Positions 12,301 to 27,300 of a stretch of DNA of 64,000 bases are shown piece after piece; position 1 is the first letter of the stretch, and every line of letters starts with the position of its first letter. A program made the translations under genes and the position numbers. The notes below the pieces were generated by a model. The model was not told the DNA's origin. It saw only the letters and a program-made list of their open reading frames with translations, and made no database searches. Source of the DNA: Protula sp. h YS-2021 (taxonomy: Eukaryota > Annelida > Polychaeta > Sabellida > Serpulidae). Where the stretch lies: contig OX457031.1 of NCBI GenBank assembly GCA_949752745.1, forward strand, positions 54,054,803-54,118,802, read 5' to 3'.

Positions 12301-15300
12301 ATGGTACTGGAAGGTACGGGAACCCACGTTAATGGTACTGGAAGGTACGGGAACCCACGTTAATGGTACTGGAAGGTAAGGGAACCCACGTTAATATACT
12401 GGAAGGTACGGGAACCCACGTTAATGGTACTGGAACGTAAGGGAACCCACGTTAACGTACTGGAAGGTACGGGAACCCACGTTAATGGTACTGGAAGGTA
12501 CGGGAACCCACGTGAATGGTACTGGAAGGTACGGGAACCCACGTTAATGGTACTGGAAGGTACGGGAACCCACGTGAATGGTACTGGAAGGTACGGGAAC
12601 CCACGTTAATGGTACTGGAAGGTACGGGAACCCACGTTAATGGTACTGGTAGGTAAGGGAACCCACGTTAATGGTACTGGAAGGTACGGGAACCCACGTT
12701 AATGGTACTGGAAGGTACGGGAACCCACGTTAATGGTATTGGAAGGTACGGGAACCCACGTTAATGGTGCATGAAGGTACGGGAACACACGTTAATGGTA
12801 CTGGAAGGTAAGGGAACCCACGTTAATGGAACTGGAAGGTACGGGAACCCAGGTGAATGGTATTGGTAGGTACGGGAACCCACGTTAACGTACTGGAAGG
12901 TACGGGAACCCACGTTAATGGTACTGGAAGGTACGGGAACCAATGTTAATGGAACTGGAAGGTAAGGGAACCCACGTTAATGTACTGGAAGGTAAGGGAA
13001 CCCACGTTAATGGTACTGGAAGGTACGGGAACCCACGTTAATGGTACTGGAAGGTACGGAGCCCACGTTAATGGTACTGGAAGGTACGGGAACCCACGTT
13101 AATGTACTGGAAGGTACGGGAACACACGTTAATGGTACTGGAAGGTAAGGGAACCCACGTTAATGGTACTGGAAGGTACGGGAACCCAGGTTAATGGTAT
13201 TGGTAGGTACGGGAACCCACGTTAATGGTACTGGAAGATACGGGAACCCACGTTTATGGTACTGGTAGGTAAGGGAACCCACGTTAACGTACTGGAAGGT
13301 ACGGGAACCCACGTTAATGGTACTGGAAGGTACGGGAACCCAGGTTAATGGTACTGGAAGGTACGGGAAACCCACGTTTATGTTACTGGTAGGTAAGGGA
13401 ACCCACGCTAATATACTGGAAGGTACGGGAACCCACGTTAATGGTACTGGTAGGTAAGGGAACCCACGTTAATGTACTGGAAGGTACGGGAACCCACGTT
13501 AATGGTACTAGAAGGTACGGAGCCCACGTTAATGGTACTGGAAGGTACGGGAACCAATGTTAATGGAACTGGAAGGTAAGGGAACCCACGTTAATGTACT
13601 GGAAGGTACGGGAACGCACGTTAATGGTACTGGAAGGTAAGGGAACCCACGTTAATGGAACTGGAAGGTACGGGAACCCACGTTAATGGTACTGGAAGGT
13701 ACGGGAACCAATGTTAATGGAACTGGAAGGTAAGGGAACCCACGTTAATGGTACTGGTAGTTACGGGAACCCACGTTAATGGTACTGGTAGGTAAGGGAA
13801 CACACGTTAATGGTACTGGTAGGTAAGGGAACCCACATTAATGGTACTGGTAGGTAAGGGAACCCACGTTTATGGTACTGGTAGGTAAGGGAACCCACGT
13901 TAATGGTACTGGTAGGTAAGGGAACCCACGTTAATGGTACTGGTAGGTTAGGGAACCCACGTTAATGGTACTGGTAGGTAAGGGAACCCACGTTAACGTA
14001 CTGGAAGGTACGGGAACCCACGTTAATGGTACTGGAAGGTACGGGAACCCACGTTAATGGTACTGGAAGGTAAGGGAACCCACGTTAATGTACTGGAAGG
14101 TACGGGAACCCACGTTAATGGTACTGGAAGGTACGGGAACCCACGTTAATGGTACTGGTAGGTAAGGGAACCCACGTTAATGGTACTGGAAGGTAAGGGA
14201 ACCCACGTTTATATACTGGAAGGTACGGATCACACGTTAATGGTATTGGAAGGTACGGGAACACACGTTAATGGTAATGGTAGGTAAGGGAACCCACGTT
14301 AATTGTACTGGTAGGTAAGGGAACCCACGTTAATGGTATTGGAAGGTAAAGGAACCCACGTTTATATACTGGAAGGTACGGGAACCCACGTTAATGGTAC
14401 TGGTAGGTACGGGAACCCACGTTAATGGTACTGGAAGGTACGGGAACCCAGGTTAATGGAACTGGAAGGTAAGGGAACCAACGTCAATATACTGGAAGGT
14501 ACGGGAACCAACGTTAATGGTACTGGAAGGTACGGGAACCCACGTTAATGGTACTGGAAGGTACGGGAACCCACGTTAATGGCACTGGTAGGTAAGGGAA
14601 TCCACGTTAATATACTGGAAGGTACGGGAACCCACGTTAATGGTACTCGAAGGTACGGGAACCCACGTTAATGTACTGGAAGGTACGGGAACCAATGTTA
14701 ATGGAACTGGAAGGTAAGGGAACCCACGTTAATGTACTGGAAGGTACGGGAACGCACGTTAATCGTACTGGAAGGTATTGGTAGGTACGGGAACCCACGT
14801 TAATGGTACTGGAAGGTACAAGAACCCACGTTTATGGTACTGGTAGGTAAGGGAACCCACGTTAATGTACTGGAAGGTACGGGAACCAATGTTAATGGAA
14901 CTGGAAGGTAAGGGAACCCATGTTAATGTACTGGAAGGTACGGGAACCCACGTTAATGGTACTGGTAGGTAAGGGAACCCAGGTTAATGGAACTGGAAGG
15001 TACGGGAACCCACGTTTATGGTACTGGTAGGTAAGGGAACCCAGGTTAATGGTATTGGTAGGTACGGGAACCCACGTTAATGGTACTGGAAGATACGGGA
15101 ACCCACGTTTATGGTACTGGAAGGTAAGGGAACCCACGTTAACGTACTGGAAGGTACGGGAACCCACGTTAATGGTACTGGTAGGTAAGGGAACCCACGT
15201 TAATGTACTGGAAGGTACGGGAACCCACGTTAAAGGTACTGGAAGGTACGGGAACCAATGTTAATGGAACTGGAAGGTAAGGGAACCCACGTTAATGTAC

Positions 15301-18300
15301 TGGAAGGTACGGGAACGCACGTTAATCGTACTGGAAGGTAAGGGAACCCACGTTAATGGAACTGGAAGGTACGGGAACCCACGTTAATGGTACTGGAAGG
15401 TACGGGAACCAATGTTAATGGAACTGGAAGGTAAGGGAACCCACGTTAATGGTACTGGTAGTTACGGGAACCCACGTTAATGGTACTGGTAGGTAAGGGA
15501 ACACACGTTAATGGTACTGGTAGGTAAGGGAGCCCACGTTAATGGTACTGGAAGGTACGGGAACCCACGTTAATGGTATTGGAAGGTAAAGGAACCCACG
15601 CTAATATACTGGAAGGTACGGGAACACACGTTAATGGTATTGGAAAGTACGGGAACCCACGTTAATGGTATTGGAAGGTAAAGGAACCCACGCTAATATA
15701 CTGGAAGGTACGGGAACACACGTTAATGGTATTGGAAGGTACGGGAACCCACGTTAATGGTGCTGGAAGGTACGGGAACCCACGTTAATGGTATTGGAAG
15801 GTACGGTAACCCACGTTAATGGTGCTGGAAGGTACGGGAACATACGTTAATGGTGCTGGAAGGTATGGGAACCCACGTTAATGGTACTGGAAGGTAAGGG
15901 AACCCACGTTAATGGTACTGGAAGGTAAGGGAACCCACGTTTATGGTACTGGTAGGTAAGGGAACCCACGCTAATATACTGGAAGGTACGGGAACACACG
16001 TTAATGGTATTGGAAGGTACGGGAACCCACGTTAATGGTGCTGGAAGGTACGGGAACCCACGTTAATGGTATTGGAAGGTACGGGAACCCACGTTAATGG
16101 TGCTGGAAGGTACGGGAACAAAGTTAATGGTGCTGGAAGGTACGGGAACCCACGTTAATGGTACTGGAAGGTACGGGAACACACGTTAATGGTATTGGAA
16201 GGTACGGGAACCCACGTTAATGGTGCTGGAAGGTACGGGAACATACGTTAATGGTGCTGGAAGGTACGGGAACCCACGTTAATGGTACTGGAAGGTAAGG
16301 GAACCCACGTTAATGGTACTGGAAGGTACGGGAACCCACGTTAATGGTACTGGAAGGTAAGGGAACCCACGTTAATGGTACTGGAAGGTACGGGAACCCA
16401 CGTTAATAGTAATGGTAGGTACGGGAACCCACGTTTATGGTACTGGAAGGTACGTGAACCCACGTTAATGGTACTGGAAGGTAAGGGCACCCACGTTAAT
16501 ATACTGGAAGGTAAGGGAACCCACGTTAAAGGTACTGGAAGGTACGGGAACCCACGTTAATGGTACTGGAAGGTACGGGAACCCACGTTAATATACTGGA
16601 AGGTACGGGAACCCACGTTAATAGTAATGGTAGGTACGGGAACCCACGTTTATGGTACTGGAAGGTACGGGAACCCACGTTAATGTACTGGAAGGTACGG
16701 AGCCCACGTTAATGGTACTGGAAGGTACGGGAACCCAGGTTAATGGAACTGGAAGGTAAGGGAACCAACGTTAATATACTGGAAGGTACGGGAACCCACG
16801 TTAATAGTAATGGTAGGTACGGGAACCCACGTTTATGGTACTGGAAGGTACGGGAACCCACGTTAATGGTACTGGAAGGTACGGAGCCCACGTTAATTGT
16901 ACTGGAAGGTACGGGAACCCACGTTAATGGTACTGGAAGGTAAGGGAACCCACGTTAATATACTGGAAGGTACGGGAACCCACGTTAATGGTACTGGAAG
17001 GTGCGGGAACCCACGTTAATGGTACTGGAAGGTAAGGGAACCCACGTTAATGTACTGGAAGGTACGGAGCCCACGTTAATGGTACTGGAAGGTACGGGAA
17101 CCCACGTTTATGGTACTGGTAGGTACGGGAACTCACGTTAATGGTACTGGAAGGTACGGGAACCCACGTTAATGGTATTGGAAGGTACGGGAACCCACGT
17201 TAATGGTGCTGGAAGGTACGGGAACACACGTTAATGGTGCTGGAAGGTACGGGAGCCCACGTTAATGGTATTGGAAGGTACGGGAGCCCACGTTAATGGT
17301 ACTGGAAGGTACGGGAACACACGTTAATGGTGCTGGAAGGTACGGGAACACACGTTAATGGTATTGGAAGGTACGGGAGCCCACGTTAATGGTACTGGAA
17401 GGTACGGGAACACACGTTAATGGTACTGGAAGGTACGGTAACACACGTTAATGGTACTGGAAGGTACGGGAACCATCGTTAATGGTACTGGAAGGTACGG
17501 GAACACACGTTTATGGTACTGCAAGGTACGGGAACACACGTTAATGGTACTGGAAGGTAAGGGAACCCACGATAATGTACTGGAAGGTAAGGGAACCCAC
17601 GTTAATGGTACTGGAAGGTACGGGAACCCACGTTAATTGTACTGGAAGGTACGGGAACCCACGTTAATGGTATTGGAAGGTACGGGAACCCACGTTAATG
17701 GTGCTGGAAGGTACGGGAGCGGACGTTAATGGCACTGAAAAGTACGGATTTACACATTCCGGACAGTGGAAGGTACGGGAAAGCACGGGGAGTAACGAGA
17801 AACTGTTGCTTGGAAGAAATCTTACCTGTGCGCTGTCAGAAATATCTTCTTCAGACACTTGCATTTTTTGGCCATGTCCTGGAAAAGTGTCCTTATCGGC
17901 CTAATACCACCGCTGGAATTAGAAATGTAGTAGTAGTAGTAAAAAGTAGTGGTTTTCTTGTTAGTATTCGAAACTGTTCGCTAGCCTTTAAAGCTGTCTG
18001 CACACTTACCGTACGTTGGAAATAGCAATTTCCCAAGACATGTCCTGTACAAGTCCTCGTAGTGCTAAGACATGCCCTGTACAAAGTCTCGTACTAAGAT
18101 GCGTTTTGAACAAAGTCTCGTAATGCTAAGACACGTCCTATACAAGGCCTCGTAGTTCTAAGACATGTCCTGTACAAGGCCATGTGTTAAGACATGTCAT
18201 GTACAAGGCTTCGTAGTGCTAAGACATATCCTGTACAAGGCTTCGTAGTGCGAAAACATGTCCTGTACAAGGCCATGTGTTAAGACATGTCATGTACAAG

Positions 18301-21300
18301 GCTTCGTAGTGCTAAGACATGTCATGTACAAGGCTTCGTAGTGCTAAGGCAAGTCCTGAACAAGACCACGTAGTGCAAACGTGAACCAACCCAGTTTTTA
18401 CTAATTATTGCAAAGCCGGTAGTGAGTAACCTTCGTATTTTGCCCACCCTGGTGCAAGATTGGCATTTATTTCAGCCCACTTTTTGTCTATGTCTGGCGA
18501 AACCCAACGTTTAGACGAAATGACCCGAAGAAAGACACGACAACTGGTTCTCAAACTTCACAGAGCTGATCTCCGGTGGAGTACAACGATTCTAAAAATC
18601 CTTACTTTAAGTACGTTCATCCGATACACACCAATATGCCGATACACCGACAGACGCCGATACACCGAGAGACGCCGATATGGCGATACACCGATAGACG
18701 CCGACATGACGATACACCGATAGACGCCGATATGGCGATACACCGACAGACGCCGATATGCCGATATACCGATAGACGCCGATATGCCTATACACCGACA
18801 GACGCCGATATGCCGATAGACGCCGATACACCGATAGACGCCGACATGGCGATACACCGATAGACGCCGATATGCCGATACACCGACAGACGCCGATACA
18901 CCGGTAGACGCCGATATGGCGATACACCGTTAGACGCCGATATGCCGATACACCGATACACCGATAGACGCCGATATACGTGATTCCCGTTCGTCTTCTA
19001 TTATGCCTCCACTCACTTCGCATGATACGTACCACCACCCAAGGTCCAGCTGCGTGAGGAGCGGACAGTTCTCCACCAGGGCCTGGATACCCGCCGGGCT
19101 CACGCTCGAGCTGCGCCACAAGTCCAATACTTTCAGCTGTCTGCAACAAAACTCCACCTGAATACCCTGTTCTTGTTAATGCCATTTCTTTAATTTTAAT
19201 AAGCTCCTTTTTTTTATCAGGTTACTTAACAAAGAATATGTTAGTTTAAAGTTTTCAAGAACCTGTCAATAACAACAAACTGCCTACAGTGGTCTAGGCC
19301 ACTCGCTACACAACCGGCCGCGACAGACCGCCTCTGGTGGCAAACTGACCCCCCCCCCCCCCCCCCCCCCACTGCAGCCCCTCTCTTTGTCTCTACATGA
19401 AATAAAATTAATTAACGGCGCGGCGTCGTGACACTCACTTGCAATATTCGCCCAGGGCTCTGGTGACATCATCACAACCGCTCAGTTCGCAGGAACCGAT
19501 GTTCAAATCTTCAAGACCCGGATTATTCCTTTAAACACAAGGCATGAAACACAGACTACAAACCCCAAATAAACTGCAAATAACCACATAAATAACCACA
19601 TAAAAAGTCCAAAAAATCCTGCAAATAACAACATAAGAAGTCTACAAAATCCCGCAAATAACCACAAAACATTCTACAAACTGTTACAAATAACCACAAA
19701 TTTATTATTATTATTATTACAGTTTTTATAACGCGTTTTTAACATATTATCAGAAAAACGCTACAAATTCCGCATATAACCACACTATCGATAATCACAT
19801 GACGCTGATCACATTACCATGAAGTACCGCCCCAGTACCCTGCTTACCTAAGAATTATTAACAGTGGTCCAGTTGGTACATTAGTTCTGTACAAATTTAG
19901 TGACGTGAGACGTTTTAGACCAGAGAGTTTTTGAAAACCCCCGCCGTGAACCCCCAGGCAGCTTTGTATATCCAGCTCTGCAAAGGGAAAAAAGTATTTC
20001 TTCAAAACCCTTCGCATAGCTTCACCCCCCCCCCCCATCCCCCCATCCCCACGGACGCTTACATAAAATAGGGGAGAGCGGGGAAGGTTGTGCAATTTTT
20101 TATTTATTTTTTTTTTAAAAGAGTATTCAACATATCTTAAGTTACATATGCCGGTTGTATTAAGGTATCCTATATTAAAAATAAGATTCCGTGACTAATT
20201 AAATTTCAGTATTAACTATTAATAAAGAATAACCAGCCTTTTATCAGTATACACAATACTTTTTGGTTATACCCAAAATGGTATAATACTACTGGGTAAT
20301 TAATTCTCTACAGAAATAATTTGGTTGCCACATTTTCAAGCTTTTTCGTTTCCTCCACTTATTCGGAGGCTTGGGATGCCACCAACCCCTCCCCCCCCCC
20401 CCCTTACACACTTCCCCAACCACCCAACCATCTGCAAACACCAACGTGACAGCGATACACTTGCCCTGTAGCTGCGGGACATTATCTACTATAGCCTCGA
20501 TGCATGAGTCGGTGAGGAAGGTGCAGCTAGCCAAGCTCAGACGACGCAGCTCCTTGCTTCTGCTAACATTCTGTATAAAGCTGGAAGCATAAAACCACTG
20601 GGCGTCAACGCGTGTCTGAACCACCCTTGCCGTATACACTGCGGCAGTGGGAGGAGTCACGGTTAGCACTAGCACGTCTGGACGCAATATGACACCTCAG
20701 GAAATCAAACAATTGGTGAATGGTGGTGTAGTTCACTGTCATTTTATGGAAAACCATGAATCTTTATCGTAAGGATAGTAGTCTAAATGACGTCATTCTT
20801 ACTGCAGGTTTATACATCTTTTTAGTGCCTACAAAGATGGTGAAAGAGGCTGTGTGACGGCAAATGTACCTTGAGAATCCAGCGGGGGAGATGTGTCTGT
20901 AGGGGCCGCACCAGGAGAGATTCAAGGAATGCATGTAGCGACACCTGCCGGCTAAATTCTCCAGCACTTCATCTGTCACCTGTGAAAAGATTAGGATTCC
21001 GAGAACCAATGCCTCCCCACAAAACATTCGGACAGCATTGCTTTTTTGTGACACGCACTTCCTGGCCACATAAAAAATGTCGTCTGCACAATTTCACTAT
21101 CATTAACAGACACATACTTTGACTGTTTAGAAGAATGTTTCTTGTTTTGCCTCGCTACAAATGACGTCAATTAAAGCTTTAAAAGAACTATTTTTACTAT
21201 GAGTGTGGGTGTTTTGCTTTTTTTTTCAGATAATTTATTTTGATACAGAATTTACGTGAGAATCTGAGCGCGATGTCAGCAGGGAAGGTTTTTTTCCTGT

Positions 21301-24300
21301 TTCTTGTGTGGTGTGAAAATGCTTACCTGAGGCCAGTAGGGTTGCAGATTAAGCTCTGAATACTGCATTGGGTCGTAACAGTGTTTATGGAAGAGCCTGC
21401 GAATTGAATGAGTTACATAAATTGTGACGTCTTGCACTCGGCAGATTTTAAAGCAACTTGGTTATTATTTACTTGGAAAGCAAACGCCCCTTTCTCCCAG
21501 CAATAAACGCTTGAGTTTTTCTTCAGATTCTTTATGATTTAAAGTTACATGGATTTTATTCAACAGCATAGGGTCGCCACATTGATCGGATATTGATAAT
21601 GATATCAAAGATTGATCAAATTATGTACCGTGAACTCTGTGAACTCTGTAAGCAAAGATATCAATCAGTATATGTTCTCACTGAATTCTCCCACGTGTAA
21701 GCCAGGATATTAAACAGATTATGTTCTCACTTAAGTATATCACATATAAGCCAGGATATCGAACAGATTATGTTCTCACTGAATTCTGCCACGTGTAAGC
21801 CAGGATATCGAACAGATTATGTTCTCACTTAATTATATCACGTGTAAGCCAGGATATCGAACAGATTATATTCTCACTTAATTGTATCACGTGTAAGCCA
21901 GGATATCGAACAGATTATGTTCTCACTGAATTCTACCACGTGTAAGCCTGGATATCGAACAGATTAGGCTCTCACTGAATTCTACCACGTGTAAGCCTGG
22001 ATATCGAACAGATTATGCTCTCACTGAATTCTACCACGTGTAAGCCTGGATATCGAACAGATTATGCTCCCACTGAATTCTACCACGTGTAAGCCAGGAC
22101 ATCGAATAAATTATGTTCTCACTGAATTCTACCACGTGTAAGCCAGGATATCGAACAGATTATATTCTCACTTAATTGTATCACGTGTAAGCCAGGATAT
22201 CGAACAGATTATATTCTCATTGAATTCTACCACGTGTAAGCCAGGATATCGAACAGATTATGCTCTCACTGAATTCTACAACGTGTAAGCCAGGATATCG
22301 AACAGATTATGCCCTCACTGAACTCTACCACGTGTAAGCCTGGATATCGAACAGATTATGCTCCCACTGAATTCTACCACGTGTAAGCCAGGACATCGAA
22401 TAGATTATGTTCTCACTGAATTCTACCACGTGTAAGCCAGGATATCGAACAGATTATATTCTCACTTAATTGTATCACGTGTAAGCCAGGATATCGAACA
22501 GATTATATTCTCATTGAATTCTACCACGTGTAAGCCAGGATATCGAACAGATTATGCTCTCACTGAATTCTACAACGTGTAAGCCAGGATATCGAACAGA
22601 TTATGCCCTCACTGAACTCTACCACGTGTAAGCCTGGATATCGAACAGATTATGCTCCCACTGAATTCTACCACGTGTAAGCCAGGACATCGAATAGATT
22701 ATGTTCTCACTGAATTCTACCACGTGTAAGCCAGGATATCGAACAGATTATATTCTCACTTAATTGTATCACGTGTAAGCCAGGATATCGAACAGATTAT
22801 ATTCTCATTGAATTCTACCACGTGTAAGCCAGGATATCGAACAGATTATGTTCTCACTGAATTCTACCACGTGTAAGCCAGGATATCGAACATATTATGC
22901 TCTCACTGAATTCTACCACGTGTAAGCCTGGATATCGAACAGATTATGTTCTCACTTAATTATATCACGTGTAAGCCTGGATATCGATCAGATTGTGTAC
23001 CTCATTGAATTCAACCAGAACCTTCCAAGTATCCCACATATGCGAGGTGGTATAACAAGTCATTAAAAAATGATTATTTCTCCTGGGCCTAAACATCCGT
23101 GCACATAAATATAACGTAAACCGAAGCAACCTGACTGATTTAACCAGTAAATAGGGTCGTAAATCAGAACGCGTACTTTGGCCAGCCAACCAGTTGTGCG
23201 AGCACACATTATAAATCGTACGGTGGGCCACAGGTGCCGCCCGAAATAGAACAAGAATAAGTTCAGGGCTTTTCCTTCGGCTGACCTAGCGTCCGAGACC
23301 ATAAATATCGCATCTAATTCATGCACGTCCAAGGAAGTTCGCGATTCGATTGACTCCAACATACCAGAGACTGACTTTTACTGAATCACAGGGCAAGCCA
23401 GGCGATGGAAGAAAGCAGAGTAGAGAAAGGAGGAAAGCATATAATTTTACAACGAATAAAGCAGTCCGTGGACTGAAAAAAAGGGACTCGGCATGTGTCG
23501 AGGAATGGGGAGGGGGGGGGCAGGGAACACTCACTGACAGGCAGAGGACAAAGACGCCAGGGTGTGAAGGTCAAGGTAGCTGATTATATGCTGTATCACT
23601 TCATCCTACAACGACAAAGACTTTGCATTTACTACTGCTCCAAATGAGTTATTGCCACAAATGGCAAGGCTTCTTATAACGAGGTGGCTGTTTTTTTTTT
23701 TTTTGTTTTTTTTTTTTTAATTTTAAGGAATTAGTTTCACAATTATATCCGTGTTAGAATTCGTTTTTTTTTCGTTTTACTCATTCAGTTTTATTTAAAC
23801 TTTGAAGTTAAGACAACAAAGAAAAACAAAAGACCAGAGTTGCTTTTGGAGCTGCGTTTTATGCACTAACAAGGCTTGTGATATTACTCACGGGAAGCAG
23901 ATCAAAATGAGAATTATCCGACTCGGCAAGCGCGTCGGGCAGTCCAGTCTGCACGTGTAATTCCGCAATGCCCTTTGTGATTCGCTCCAGTGACGTAAAC
24001 TGTGTCTCGGATTTTGATTGGCTGGTGGGGGTAACCGGAGGAAGTTGCTTGGATCTACTACAGCAGGAACAGCAACATACCGCAATTCCTCGATCTGCTG
24101 AACTCTGGCCTTGTTCTGTGCAAACACTGTCCTCACTACAAACAAAACACCGAGCCGTCTGCCCATTGATCAGCAAAAAAAATGAACACCAAATTTGATC
24201 AAACTTGCAAAGCTCAAATACTTGACATTTTAAAACGGCGCTGATTGGAACAGAACAGAATGACCAACAACTTAGGATAAATACTACCATCAAACCGACA

Positions 24301-27300
24301 TCCATCCCTGGAATCGAAACAAGCTTGGCTATAAGTGACACAAAAAAACGTGGCACGTATTAATACGCCGCAATCCGACGTCTCTGATTAAACAATTACT
24401 GCTAAAGTGCACCTGCACTCCGTAGCACCACACTCCACGCAGACAGCAACACTTTGAGCAGTCAGAGACTGATTTCCAGAATCAGTTGCTGCATTCGAAT
24501 GCACCGGCTTTATATCATCTTGGAGATCACAGCTCGGGTCACTGGTTGAATTTTGGTCTTTTGGTTGTGTTGGATAACCACAAAGTTCCACAGCATCGAT
24601 TTCCGTGTAGTACCAGCAGTGACTTTGGTTAATTTCTAAACGAATTAAACTGAAATTGCACAGGTTTAACATTTTAACATTGAACGTCTCCCTGTGTTTC
24701 GGACAATGGCACGAAAAGCACTCATTTTTAAAGTCTTAACACACACACACACAAAAAAAAACCTACTCTCATTACCATCAATTTTATGCTTCACGTTAAC
24801 AACAGCCGGGACAGAACATTCCACAGCCACGATTCAAAATGAATTAACTCGAGTAAAACTTAAAATTAACAGAATGACGTCAACACTTTGATAGAACTTA
24901 CTTTGTAGGGAAAGGACATTGGTTCAGCGGAGGGCTAAACAGGCGCGACCGAGCCGGTAAACCGGTCTGCGGCTCACCGCTCCACAACACAAACCATCTG
25001 CAAATTTGAACATGATGAAAAACAAAGAAAGAAACATAGAGTTTATCAATTTATATGCGTACAACCATTACGATTCTGTCGCAGTTGCTTGCTTGGGCCG
25101 AGTGTTTCGGTACAGTTTTCTATTTTTAGATCAGCAATAGAGAAAAATTCTGGCTCAAACAGGCTTTTGAGAACAAGACAGATGAAAGAATCAGCTGGAC
25201 CTGAGTCCATGGGCTTACTCTAGCACAAGAGCCACACTGCATCCACAACAACTTCAACAAAAATGCCCGTGGACATTGTGCCCATCCGTGCGCTAACCTG
25301 ACATGGTCGACTGAGCCGACCAGGTCTGACGGTGACGTATCACAGGCCAGTATCCTGACCACACATCCGGGGTTGTAGGTCTCGTAGATCTTCACGCCCC
25401 TGGGCCAAACCGCACAATCGTACAGCAGATCTTAGAAAAGAGGCAGGAACAGAAAAATTCAACAGTTTCCAATGGATCTCCACAAAAAAAAAGGACAAAC
25501 ATAGAATTTCATACATCACAACATATTGTGCTTACAAGCTGCGTAGAAATCAGTCTTCGGGGTGTCATGAAATTACAACATGAAGCAGCAACAGGAAAGC
25601 GCGAAAATATAAAGATACACACCGACATAATCCTGACCCCTGAAGTTTGCTGGTGCTCGATTTGATATTGTCCTGCAGCGTAACTTAGTCCACCACGGCC
25701 CATACGTTCGCTAAAAATAGCAAAAAGATTCGGCATTGTTGCATAATACAGTCCTGTGTGAAAACTGCACGACATTTTAAAGCATGTAAAGGATTTTTGT
25801 ACTTTTCAAATTTATTAAAGATCTTATTTGCCAATTTCGTTGCAGAATATATAACAAAGATTCCATTAAGGAACGCCTACCCAATACAGAAGTATAGTTT
25901 CTGGTCCAACTTATGATGATTTGGTGAACTTATTCAGGTAGAAAATAACTTGAAAATACGAATTTGACTATTTCTGTCGCCGGAAATACCACGCCATAAA
26001 TACAGTTCCTATTGGTTGCACCTTTCTGCCAAATGTAACTTTTCAAATCGGTCAAACAAAAATATGAGAAAAAAAGTTAAAAAAAACTTATATGTCCTTG
26101 CTCTCTACTGAGGGTAGTGAAAATTGAAAATGGCCGACCAAAGTTAAGGTGTGAAGGTGTGCCGCACTTCTGTTAAGAAATATTATTAACATGTATTATA
26201 TTCAAACAAAAAATACAGCATTCGCGAAAACATATTTTTAATTCTAATATTCTGCCAACTCATGTTTTGCTATTTCTGTTAGTCACTGTTTGCTAGATGA
26301 AGTATAATGACTTTTCTGATATGATCTACCGATACGGATCCTACCAGGAAAGATTCAATGAATGTTGTGACAACTTCCTAAACTTCAACTGCCACCTATG
26401 AAAAGGATTATTATTCCAAAAAAAAAAATCATCATAATGTTGGTCCTGGCTTTGTTTTTACATGCAGGTAAAGTTTTTGTAATGGTATCGAATGGCGAAA
26501 TATACTCCAATCAATGCTTATTTTACACCTATTTCCGGTTGTCAAGGTCAAGGAAATCTGTGGCGATGACTGACCTTCAAGGCTTGCCTTATTAGCTTAC
26601 GAACACTATGACACTAAGTTATCATCAAAGTATTACTTTTAACATTTTACTACAGGAATAGCAGTAGCCCTAGATGACTGTTGCTGTCTTCATATGCCAC
26701 ACACAGACACAGTTCCGATAACAAAACTTGCAATAGACTGAATAAATGAATCCCCTGAAAACAAGCCATCGTAGAGGAATCTGGGACAGAAGGGCCCCGG
26801 ACAAAAGGGCTTTGGACCTAAGGGCCTTTCCCAAAACGGCCTTTTCCAAAAGGGCCTTAAGAAATTTTTTCGGATATGGTTCTCAAAATAATTTTTATTT
26901 TTGTGTACTAAAATAACTCCGAAATCAAAGTTTATTGATTTTATTGCTCGATTCCTTCACATCATTTATGTATGCCGTAGGCTATTCAGAATGCACTCGG
27001 ACACTGCTTTAAGGGTACAATTACTCGAACACTACTTCAGCAACTGACAATAACTACGGCAATGCCTAACAGCAATATATAAGTCTCGAGACACTGACAC
27101 GTCAACATCATCCGGATTAGTGCGTGTTTGTAAACAGCACAGTGCAGAGGAACGAAACAAAGGACAGAGATTATCTTTCGTGGCACAATGACTCCGAAAT
27201 CTGGCATCTAAAGACAGTGATAGGAACTAACTGAAAGGGTCTTTGCAATGAGTGAAACACCAAATCAGTGACTGGTACAAACAGGTATTAACCTGTGGCA

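Noticed and set aside
4782..17636. Many 60-120-codon frames (GSRTFQYH / PVPLTWVP / GTHVNGTGRYG repeats)
   Set aside because: All are read-outs of the 31-bp satellite on both strands, without start context or conservation.
18558..19185. Overlapping frames rich in YRHIGVYR
   Set aside because: These come from the short-period satellite; the only true coding part here is FBXL4 exon 13 at 19033-19140.
21640..22995. CRISPR-like regular repeat pattern
   Set aside because: There are no unique spacers; the whole 49-bp unit is repeated, it lies in a eukaryotic intron, and no cas genes are present.
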